Origin: Engelhardtia mirabilis
GTDB lineage: Bacteria; Planctomycetota; UBA1135; GCA-002686595
Direction: 5' to 3'
Length of the DNA stretch: 64,000 nt
Assembly: GCA_007751255.1 (NCBI GenBank)
Contig: CP036296.1
Coordinates: forward strand, 124,001 to 188,000
The position numbers and the translations under genes are program-made. The first letter of the stretch is position 1. The number at the start of each line of letters is the position of its first letter. The notes beneath the pieces are model-generated. The model searched no databases and was not told where the DNA came from. It saw nothing but the letters and a program-made list of their open reading frames with translations. Of this stretch, positions 8,275-15,556 are shown in pieces.

Positions 8275-9111
8275 TCAGTGGGAGCTGATCGGCGCGCGCC
8301 GGGGCGCCGAGCCGTCGAGGGCGTCGATCTTGGCCACGCGCAGCCCGTGGCGCTGGGCCCCGAAGGGCGTGCCGAGGAAGGCGCGCACGATCTCGAGCGC
8401 TGCCGCTGTCTCGACCATGCGACCGCCCAGGGTCAGCACGTTGGCGTAGTTGTGCTCCCGCGCGTTGCGGGCCAGGGCGACCGAGTTGCAGTTGGCCGCG
8501 CGCACGCCGGGCACCTTGTTCGCGGCCATGGCCGAGCCGATCCCGGCGCCGTCGACGCACAGGCCGACGTCCGCGCGCCCCTCGGCGACCTCGCGCGCCA
8601 CCGCGACGGCGAAGTCGGGGTAGTCCACCGGCTGTTCGTCGTGGGTGCCCAGGTCGTGCACGCGGTGGCCCTGTTCGGTCAGCTGCGCGGCGAGTAGGCC
8701 CTTCAGCTCGAAGCCGCCGTGGTCGGAGCCGAGCGCGACCCGCAGTGCGCCGCCACCGCCGGTCGAGGTCAGCTCGATCGAGCGACGTCGGGCTTCGTCG
8801 CGGGCGAGGGCGGTCACCAGCGCATCGATCGGTACGGCGAAGCGCCCACCGTCGGCCACGCCCGCCAGGCACTCGACCGTGACCACGGCGCGGGACCGGC
8901 CAGCCGCGGGGCCCGGATCGGAGCCGGGGCCCGCACCGGCTGGGCCCGGAGTGGCTGCGCCGCGACTGCCGGGGCGCGGGACGGCGCCCCCGGTGACGTG
9001 GATCCCGCCCAGTCGCTGGCCGTCACCGCCGCCGGCCAGAAGTCGGCGCGCGACGCGGGCGGCGATCTCGGGCAGGGCTCGCTCGAGCGGGTCGGGGCGC
9101 GGGGCGGACAT
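8275..9111 (-). CDS. rpiB: RpiB-family sugar-phosphate isomerase with long N-terminal extension
   Basis: 278 aa, against about 150 for ordinary RpiB. The RpiB domain covers about residues 123-250: [33 protein letters not shown] and VRAFLGTPF. It is preceded by a helix ([18 protein letters not shown], 8-25), a Pro/Gly/Ala linker (40-72) and a short module with [18 protein letters not shown] (93-110), similar to a motif I recall from microcompartment-associated proteins. At the position of the E. coli catalytic Cys (CGTGIG) this protein has Asp187 (DGAGIG), so the proton-transfer residue differs. Likely interconverts ribose-5-P and ribulose-5-P or a related sugar phosphate. Operon with deoC. 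Confidence 0.9.
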   Translation of the reverse strand: MSAPRPDPLERALPEIAARVARRLLAGGGDGQRLGGIHVTGGAVPRPGSRGAATPGPAGAGPGSDPGPAAGRSRAVVTVECLAGVADGGRFAVPIDALVTALARDEARRRSIELTSTGGGGALRVALGSDHGGFELKGLLAAQLTEQGHRVHDLGTHDEQPVDYPDFAVAVAREVAEGRADVGLCVDGAGIGSAMAANKVPGVRAANCNSVALARNAREHNYANVLTLGGRMVETAAALEIVRAFLGTPFGAQRHGLRVAKIDALDGSAPRRAPISSH

Positions 9112-9120
9112 CGGACGGGC

Positions 9121-9126
9121 AGTCTA
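9121..9126 (-). promoter_or_regulatory. Candidate -10 box TAGACT before rpiB
   Basis: On the minus strand TAGACT ends 9 bases before the rpiB ATG (9111), implying a leader of only a few bases or none for the rpiB-deoC operon. -35 not evident. Confidence 0.35.
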
Positions 9127-9212
9127 GCCCCCGGTGGTCACCGCCATCCGCGGCCAGTGGGGCCAACTCGCTCACCGGCGGTGCCCTTCGGTCCGCCCCC
9201 GAAGGCGCGACC

Positions 9213-9674
9213 TCAGATCCGACCGTCGGACAGCAGGCGGTCGACGATCATCACCTCGTCCCGCGCGGCGTCACGCTCGCCGGTCCGCAGGGTCAGGCGG
9301 CCGTCGTCGAGCTGGGCCTGCTCCCGGGCTGCCTGGATCGTGCGCAGGAGGTCCAGCACCCGATCCTCGAGCCGCCGGCCGGGGACGTTCTCCACGACCA
9401 ACTGCACCTGTCCGTCGGCGATGCTGTCCCAGTCGAGCCGCGGGGCCTGGAGGCTGCTCGAGGTCAGGCTGAGGCGCACCACGGGACGCGGGAACAGGAC
9501 GACCGAACGCGCAAACAGGGCCCGCAGTCGGACCCTGTCATGGGCGCGGAGCCACAGCTCCGAGGCTTCTCCGCCGGGTAGGGCCAGTTCCTGGCGCGGC
9601 AGAACGAGGAGTTGCCGCGGTACCTGCGACATGTCCTCCAGCCGGTCACGCCAGTAGCGCGGCTCGAAGAGCAT
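9213..9674 (-). CDS. Hypothetical protein
   Basis: 153 aa from the ATG at 9674; a GTG at 9704 in the same frame would add ten residues. No recognised domain. The middle (RLRALFARSVVLFPRPVVRL) looks like beta strands and the C-terminal third (LEDRVLDLLRTIQAAREQAQ) like a helix; no signal peptide or membrane segment. It sits 101 bases upstream of rpiB on the same strand, so it could be expressed with the rpiB-deoC pair, but the TAGACT box between them argues for a separate promoter. Codon use looks like that of the neighbours. Confidence 0.6.
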   Translation of the reverse strand: MLFEPRYWRDRLEDMSQVPRQLLVLPRQELALPGGEASELWLRAHDRVRLRALFARSVVLFPRPVVRLSLTSSSLQAPRLDWDSIADGQVQLVVENVPGRRLEDRVLDLLRTIQAAREQAQLDDGRLTLRTGERDAARDEVMIVDRLLSDGRI

Positions 9675-10060
9675 CGGGTGTAGGAAGCAGGTCTTGGGAC
9701 ACACGACCCGTGGCAGAGCCCACCGCGGCGGCGAACCGAACGAACCCGGATGTAATAGCCATGTAAGTGGCAGTTACCGGCCCGACTGGGCCGAAAGCCT
9801 CTGCCCGACCCCGCCCGCGGTATCAGTGGATGCGGCGGTCCTGTTATGCATCCCCGGGACCTGTCCCAATGGCTGACGCCCGCGACGAGCGGCCCTTGGG
9901 TAGACAGAGCCCCGGATTGCGGTCTCGGGCCAAAAAACCTTCCATACGTTTGCCTCGAACCGTCCCTAGGTCCGGAATGGCCCGCGGTGAGGTCCGTAAG
10001 GCCCACGCACCGTCCCCCTATCCGCCGTGCCGCACCCTGCGCCGCTGCGTCCCTTCTGCC
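9675..10060. other. Divergent intergenic region upstream of the amidohydrolase array
   Basis: About 385 bases between the minus-strand hypothetical gene and the first amidohydrolase-like gene. It must carry the promoter of the array. It is less GC-rich than its surroundings around 9929-9952 (a run of six A followed by CCTTCCATACGTT), with TTGCGG at 9917-9922 and TACGTT at 9945-9950 as weak -35/-10 candidates. No terminator or riboswitch recognised. Confidence 0.4.
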
Positions 10061-11509
10061 ATGCGTGAACTCCGCACCTGCCTGCCGCTGGTGATCGGCC
10101 TCCTCGCCGCCCCCACGGCCCTGGCCGCACCGGTCACTCCTCCCGTCCACCCGCTCGCCGTGCCGACGGCAGTCGCCGGGACCTCCGTCGACGGCACTTT
10201 CGAGGGCGACGACACCTCCGAGGGCGAAAGGGCCGATGGTGACGCGGTCGAATCGGCTCCCGCCGTTCTGATCCACGCCGGACGCGTCATCGTCCGGCCT
10301 GGCAAGGAGCTCGAAGGGGTCGACGTGCTGATCGAGGGTGGCCGCATCGCCGCCGTCGGCGTCGGTCTCGAAGTGCCCGAGGGCGCTCGCGTGATCGAAG
10401 GCGCGGTCGTTTGCGCGGGCTTCATCGATCCTTGGTCGACCCTGGGCATCGACGGCGCCAGCCTCAGCGATCGCGGCGCCGGGCCGGCCACGCGCACGGT
10501 GGACGGCTTCGACCCCTACGCCGAGAAGGCCTGGCGCGAAGCGGCCCTGGCCGCGGGCGTGACGGTTGCGCGCATCCAAGCGGGGGCCGGCTCGCGCATC
10601 GGCGGCTTGGGCGCGATGGTTCGCAACGATCGCAACGCGTCCTTGGATTCGATCCTGCTGTCTGACGCCTGCGTCGCGGCCCAGGTCGAGGGCGGCGACG
10701 TCTTCGAGCGCCTCGACTCGGTGGAGAAGATCGTCCAGTCGATCGAGAAGGGTGACCGCTATCGCCGCTCGCAGATCGACTACGAGAGCGACCTGGCCGA
10801 GTGGGAGGAAGCCATCGCCAAGGCCGAGAAGGAGCTCGAGGACGACTTCAAGAAGGCCAAGAAGGACCGCAAGAAGGAGATGGACGAGGCCCGCGAGAAG
10901 GGCAAGGAGTTCAAGGAGAAGCGCTACAAGGAGGACTCCCGCCCGCGGGCTCCGCGCTTCGACGCCGACTCCCAGGTCCTGGCGCGCGTGGCCAGCGGTG
11001 AGCTGCCGATCGTGATCGAGGCCCACCGCGTGGCGGAGATGCGCCTCTTGCTCGAGCTCATGGCCAAGCAGCCCCGCACCCGCTGGATCCTGGCCGGGGC
11101 GTCCGACGGCCACCTCATCGCCGAGGAGCTGGACGATGCCGGCGTCACCGTCCTGGTGGTGCCCGAGCGCCGTGGACTCGGCGGGCGCTTCGGTGCCAAG
11201 GAACTCCAACTCGCCGGACAACTGCAGTCCGCGGGTGTCGACGTGATGATCGGGACCGCTGGCGACAGCGAGGTCCGCGACCTGCCGCTCCTGGCGGCGA
11301 TGGCGGTGGGGCACGGCCTCGACCGCGAGGCCGCCCTGGCGGCGATCACCACTCGCCCGGCGCGAGCCTTCGACCTGGCCGATCGGGCGGGCACCGTCGA
11401 GGTCGGCAAGAACGCCGACCTGGTCGTGCTCACCGGCGATCCCCTCGCCTCTTCGTCGCGCGTGCAGTTCGTCGTGCTCGGTGGCGAAGTCGTCGTCGAG
11501 CGAGAGTAG
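10061..11509 (+). CDS. Amidohydrolase-like exported protein 1, metal site lost
   Basis: 482 aa. Signal peptide MRELRTCLPLVIGLLAAPTA (cleavage after LAA). The composite amidohydrolase fold is recognisable from the N-terminal small beta domain (VLIHAGRVIVRPGKELEG, IEGGRIAAVG) and the C-terminal end (AGTVEVGKNADLVVLTGDP). The strand that normally carries DxHxH reads FIDPWSTLG, so both metal-binding His are gone. Residues about 236-292 form a long Lys/Glu coiled coil, followed by GELPIVIEAHRVAEM, the order seen in a broad COG1228 subfamily. It is therefore probably a pseudoenzyme or binding subunit. First gene of the array; 124 bases separate it from the next. Confidence 0.88.
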   Translation: MRELRTCLPLVIGLLAAPTALAAPVTPPVHPLAVPTAVAGTSVDGTFEGDDTSEGERADGDAVESAPAVLIHAGRVIVRPGKELEGVDVLIEGGRIAAVGVGLEVPEGARVIEGAVVCAGFIDPWSTLGIDGASLSDRGAGPATRTVDGFDPYAEKAWREAALAAGVTVARIQAGAGSRIGGLGAMVRNDRNASLDSILLSDACVAAQVEGGDVFERLDSVEKIVQSIEKGDRYRRSQIDYESDLAEWEEAIAKAEKELEDDFKKAKKDRKKEMDEAREKGKEFKEKRYKEDSRPRAPRFDADSQVLARVASGELPIVIEAHRVAEMRLLLELMAKQPRTRWILAGASDGHLIAEELDDAGVTVLVVPERRGLGGRFGAKELQLAGQLQSAGVDVMIGTAGDSEVRDLPLLAAMAVGHGLDREAALAAITTRPARAFDLADRAGTVEVGKNADLVVLTGDPLASSSRVQFVVLGGEVVVERE

Positions 11510-11633
11510 CCCGGCCGTCTCTTTCGCGTCCCGTCCACGTCCCCGTCGCGCTCCCTCCAATGGGGCGCCGTGGGGGCGAATCCACCGACCGAGCGGGGCA
11601 ATCGCACCGCCTCCCGTACCACCCCCGAAAGCC

Positions 11634-12770
11634 ATGCATGCAACCCTGATCGGCCTCGCCCTCGCGCTGGCCCCCGGGCTGCCCGACGCCCCCGAATCCG
11701 TCGCGACAACGAACGGCGTTGTCGTGAACGGTGCTGCTGCGCCGGTCTTCGCGATCAAGGCGACCACGGTCGTCGTCGGCGACGGCAACGTCCTCGAGAA
11801 CGGCATCGTCGTCATCGAGGGCGGCCGCATCCGCGACGTGGGCGTCGGCCTGACGCTGCCCGAGGGCACCAACCTGGTCGAGCACGACGGTGTGCTCACG
11901 GCAGGCATGGTCGCCCCCCAGAGCAACCTGCTGCCCGCCAGCGAGCGCACGGACTCCACGCGACCCTTCCTCGAAGGGGCCGAGTTGCGGTTCGGCTTCG
12001 ACCCGCAGACGCAGGCGTGCGAGCAAGCGGCGGCAGCCGGGATCACCACTGCGGTGCTCACGCCCGCGGCGTCCAACGTCGTCGGCGGCTTGACGGCTGT
12101 GGTCAAGACCCACGGCGGCAAGGTCGTGAAGGGCAAGGCACACCTGGCCCTCTCGGTCAACGCGGCGGCGGCCAACACGGACCGTTACCCAACCAGCTAC
12201 TCGGGCGTGATCGCCGAACTCGATGCGCGCCTGGGCGAGGGCGCCGAGGGCGTGTACGCCGAGGCTCGCTCGGGCGCCCTGCCGGTGCTGATCGCGGCCA
12301 CCACCGAGGCCGACGCCCAGCGCGCCATGGCCCTGGCCAAGCGCCACGGTCTGCGCGGCGCCCTGCTCGGCGCACGCCGCGTCGGCGAGCAGCAGGTCGA
12401 GAGCCTGAGGAGCAGCGGCCTCGCCGTGGTCTTCGACAGCTTCGGCCCGGGACTGGGCGAGCGCTCGATCAACGCCATGTTGGCGGTCGTCGAGGCCGGC
12501 CTGCCCTTCGCCTTCGAGCTGACCGACGCCACCCGCTTCCGCTTCGACGGCGCCGCCCTGGTGCGCGCCGGGGCCGATGCCGACACCGTCTGGAAGGCCA
12601 TGACCTCGGGCGCCGCCGCCATCGCCGGCGTCGGTGACCGCGTCGGCACCCTGCGCCGCGGGTTGGACGCCGACCTGCTTCTTTGGAGCGGCCACCCGCT
12701 CGACCTGACCAGCGTGCTCGAGGCCGTCTATGTCGGCGGCGAGCGCGTGCACGGAGGTGACGACCAATGA
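11634..12770 (+). CDS. Amidohydrolase-like exported protein 2, metal site lost
   Basis: 378 aa from the ATG at 11634, giving the short signal sequence MHATLIGLALALAPGLPDAP; the longer upstream frame is unlikely. Domain landmarks: TTVVVGDGNVLENGIVVIEG at the start, GITTAVLTPAASNVVGG in the middle and VGTLRRGLDADLLLWSGHP at the end. The DxHxH segment is replaced by LTAGMVAPQSNLL, and no downstream His/Asp ligand pattern survives, so catalysis by the usual mononuclear or binuclear mechanism is not expected. It lacks the coiled-coil insert of protein 1. The stop overlaps the start of the next gene (ATGA), so the two are translationally coupled and may be made in equal amounts. Confidence 0.85.
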   Translation: MHATLIGLALALAPGLPDAPESVATTNGVVVNGAAAPVFAIKATTVVVGDGNVLENGIVVIEGGRIRDVGVGLTLPEGTNLVEHDGVLTAGMVAPQSNLLPASERTDSTRPFLEGAELRFGFDPQTQACEQAAAAGITTAVLTPAASNVVGGLTAVVKTHGGKVVKGKAHLALSVNAAAANTDRYPTSYSGVIAELDARLGEGAEGVYAEARSGALPVLIAATTEADAQRAMALAKRHGLRGALLGARRVGEQQVESLRSSGLAVVFDSFGPGLGERSINAMLAVVEAGLPFAFELTDATRFRFDGAALVRAGADADTVWKAMTSGAAAIAGVGDRVGTLRRGLDADLLLWSGHPLDLTSVLEAVYVGGERVHGGDDQ

Positions 12771-14032
12771 TCGTTTCGACCCTCGCCGCCGCCTGCGCCG
12801 CGGTGCTCTTCTCTGGACCCGTCGCCGGGCCCGTCATCGGTGGCGTCGCGACCGACGACTATATCAATGGCGTCGCGTCGGACGACCAAGAGACCAAGCG
12901 CTCGTGGACGATCAGCGCCGATGCGATCTACACCGCCGACGGCAGCGTGATCGAGAACGGCTTCATCCGCGTCCAGGACGGCAAGATCGTCGCCATGGGG
13001 CCCGGTGGCCCGAGTGGCGGCGACGTGATTCGAGTCGGCGCGATCACGCCCGGCTTGATCGACCTGAGCCTGCGCGTCGCCGCCAGTTGGAACACCGTCG
13101 AACAGGGCAGCGAGGTCACCGCCAATATGCGGATGGCCGACGCTGTCGACCTGTTCGACGAGGACTGGCAGCGCGCTCTGCGCGGCGGCGTGACCACCGC
13201 TCTGGCGACGCCCCTCGATCGCAACGTGATCGGCGGCCTCGGCGTCGCGCTCAAGACCGGCGGTGAGCCGACCATCGAAGCGCGCCAGGTGGCGGCAGAC
13301 GTGGTCCTGCGCGGCTGCGTCGGCAGCCTGCCGAGCTCCGGCAACCGGCCCGCCTTCCAGCGCCCGAACTCGATCTTCAACCGCCGGCCCACGACTCGCA
13401 TGGGCGTCGAATGGGAGGCTCGCAAGGCCTTCTACGACGCCATGGTGGCAGCGGCAGACGAGTCGAAGAGCTTCCCGGGCGCCGAGCAGCTGCAGGCTGC
13501 CATGGCCGGCGAGCTGCCCTTCATGGTCCAGGCCGCGACGACCCAGGACATCCGCACGACGCTGTTCCTGAAGGACGAGTTCGGCATTCCGAACCTGATC
13601 CTCGACTCGGCCGCCGAGGCGTGGAAGGAGCCCCAGATGGTCCAGCGCTCAGGCGCCTCGGTGGTCCTGCCGCCCTTCACCTGGGACGGACGGACCGACG
13701 TCGACGGCGCCGCGATGCCCTGGAACACCGCCGCTGGTCTGGCCGAGCTCGGCGTGACCTTCGCCCTCTCCGGGCACGGCAGCAGCGAGCCCGACCAACG
13801 CCTGTCGATGCAGCCCCTCTACGCCATGCGTGGTGGACTCGACTTCGACACGGCCCTGGCCTCGGTGACCCGCGTGCCGGCCGAGATGATCGGCATCTCC
13901 GATCGCGTCGGCACCCTCGCCATCGGCAAGGACGCCGACCTGTGCCTGTGGAGCGGCGTGCCCTTCGAGGCCACGTCCGCCGTCGTGGGCGTGATGCTCG
14001 AAGGCGACTTGGTCGTCGATCCGCGTGACTGA
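12767..14032 (+). CDS. Amidohydrolase-like exported protein 3, metal site lost
   Basis: 421 aa. Signal peptide MIVSTLAAACAAVLFSGPVAG. The beta-domain (ADAIYTADGSVIENGFIRVQ, DGKIVAMGPGG) and the terminal strand (VGTLAIGKDADLCLWSGVP) are typical. Where active enzymes have GxxDxHxH this one has TPGLIDLSLRVA, so the metal ligands are missing; the place of the catalytic Asp reads LSGHGSSEPD. GGVTTALATPLDRNVIGGLG aligns with the conserved GVTT...GG loop of the family. Starts within the stop of protein 2 (ATGA overlap). Probably exported and non-hydrolytic; a ligand-binding or partner role is inference from the array context. Confidence 0.85.
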   Translation: MIVSTLAAACAAVLFSGPVAGPVIGGVATDDYINGVASDDQETKRSWTISADAIYTADGSVIENGFIRVQDGKIVAMGPGGPSGGDVIRVGAITPGLIDLSLRVAASWNTVEQGSEVTANMRMADAVDLFDEDWQRALRGGVTTALATPLDRNVIGGLGVALKTGGEPTIEARQVAADVVLRGCVGSLPSSGNRPAFQRPNSIFNRRPTTRMGVEWEARKAFYDAMVAAADESKSFPGAEQLQAAMAGELPFMVQAATTQDIRTTLFLKDEFGIPNLILDSAAEAWKEPQMVQRSGASVVLPPFTWDGRTDVDGAAMPWNTAAGLAELGVTFALSGHGSSEPDQRLSMQPLYAMRGGLDFDTALASVTRVPAEMIGISDRVGTLAIGKDADLCLWSGVPFEATSAVVGVMLEGDLVVDPRD

Positions 14033-14102
14033 AACCCTCCCGCTCTATTCCGACTCTGACGAGCGACCCCGTACAGCAAGCAATCCAACGGAGCCCTCAC
14101 CG

Positions 14103-15554
14103 ATGAACCATCGAACGAGCCGCCAAGCGGGAATCGGCAGCCGCCTCTTCACCGGCATCGCCTTCGCCGCCGTAGCCACCGCGCCCTTCGCCCAAGCCGA
14201 CAAGCTGGTGATCGAAGCTGGCCGCATCATCCAGAACTCGGGAACCGAGATCGAAAACGGCGTGATCGTGGTCGAGGACGGCCGCATCGTCGCCATCGGT
14301 CCGGCCGCCGAGGTCGAGAAGCCCTGGGACGCGCCCGTGGTGGGCGGGCCCGAGCTGGTCGCCTTCCCGGGCTTCATCGAAGCCCACTCGAACCGCGGCA
14401 TGGACCGCCCCAACGAGAACATCGACGTCGCGCCGTTCCTGGACGTGCGCGACTCGATCGACCCGATCAACCTCTACTTCGAGGACTGCCTGCGCTGGGG
14501 GGTCACGACGATCAACGTCCAGCAGGGCAACGACACGGTCGTCGCCGCCAAGGGACGCATCGTGCATCCGACCGGGATGACCGTGGAAGAGATGACCGTG
14601 CGCCCGAACTACGGGCTCAAGCTCTCCGCGGCGCCCAAGCGCGGCAACTCGCGCGCCACCCAGGCCCAGGCCCTGCGCGGCGCATTCGGCGACCTGCAGC
14701 GCTACCTCGAGGACGTCGTCGCCGACGCCCGTCAGGGCGGCGACCTGGCCCGCCGCGAGGCCCTCTACCAGGGTCGCGACATGGAAGGCGAGAAGGCCAA
14801 GGGCCGCGCCATGGGCGGCAGCACCTGGAAGGTCGACGGCCTCGAGCTGATCCCGCGCGGCGCAATCGACGAGCAGCAGGAGCCCCTCCTGGAGCTGGTC
14901 GAGGGCCGCTACGACGCCTTCGTCTGGTGCGGCAGCCCCCGCGACGTGCACCTCGCGATCGACATCGCGACCCAGAACGGTTTCCTCGATCGGACCACGC
15001 TGGTGCTCGACAGCTCGTGCTGGAAGGCCGCTGACGTGATCGCCGCCGCGGGCCTCGACGTGATCCTGCAGGGGTCGCAGATGGACACCGAGACCGACCC
15101 GGTCACCGGTGAGGAGACCGAGACCTTCGTTCCCGGTGTGTTCGCGGAGAAGGGCATCACCTTCGCCCTCTCGAGCGAGAACGCCAGCAGCAACTCCCTG
15201 TGGTTCCAGGCGGCCCGCGCCGTGGCCCACGGGCTCGACCGGGCCGCGGCGTTGGACGCCGTGACCACCACCCCGGCGGCCATCCTGGGCCTTGGCGACC
15301 AGGTTGGCAGTCTCGAGGTCGGCAAGCTGGCCGACATCCTGCTGCTCTCCGGCGACCCGCTCAGCTCGCAGTCGTGGGTCGAGCACGCCTTCATCGAAGG
15401 CAACCACGTCTACGACCGCAGCAAGGACGTCCGCAACAAGTACATCTTCGAGGGTCAACAGCCCCTCGGTGCCGGCTCCGCGTCGCCCCAGGGCGTCGAG
15501 AGCGTCGGTGTGGTGGAAGAGTCCAACGACGACGAAGACGCCGAAGAGAAGTGA
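14103..15554 (+). CDS. Amidohydrolase-like exported protein 4, metal site reduced to one His
   Basis: 483 aa from the ATG at 14103, which has GGAG 10 bases upstream and gives a signal peptide ending near APFAQA. The family pattern is clear: LVIEAGRIIQNSGTEIENG, then FPGFIEAHSNRG where the usual DxHxH would be (only the first His remains, and D is E), then WGVTTINVQQGN and, at the end, VGSLEVGKLADILLLSGDP. The region LSSENASSNS replaces the Asp-bearing loop. After the fold comes a tail of about 45 residues ending in acidic NDDEDAEEK. It is the least degenerate of the inactive-type members but still lacks a full metal site. Two bases separate it from protein 5. Confidence 0.86.
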   Translation: MNHRTSRQAGIGSRLFTGIAFAAVATAPFAQADKLVIEAGRIIQNSGTEIENGVIVVEDGRIVAIGPAAEVEKPWDAPVVGGPELVAFPGFIEAHSNRGMDRPNENIDVAPFLDVRDSIDPINLYFEDCLRWGVTTINVQQGNDTVVAAKGRIVHPTGMTVEEMTVRPNYGLKLSAAPKRGNSRATQAQALRGAFGDLQRYLEDVVADARQGGDLARREALYQGRDMEGEKAKGRAMGGSTWKVDGLELIPRGAIDEQQEPLLELVEGRYDAFVWCGSPRDVHLAIDIATQNGFLDRTTLVLDSSCWKAADVIAAAGLDVILQGSQMDTETDPVTGEETETFVPGVFAEKGITFALSSENASSNSLWFQAARAVAHGLDRAAALDAVTTTPAAILGLGDQVGSLEVGKLADILLLSGDPLSSQSWVEHAFIEGNHVYDRSKDVRNKYIFEGQQPLGAGSASPQGVESVGVVEESNDDEDAEEK

Positions 15555-15556
15555 CG

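Noticed and set aside
7306-9111. Bacterial microcompartment locus with shell genes
   Set aside because: No BMC-domain or EutN-like shell protein exists in the window; only the cargo-like extensions are supported.
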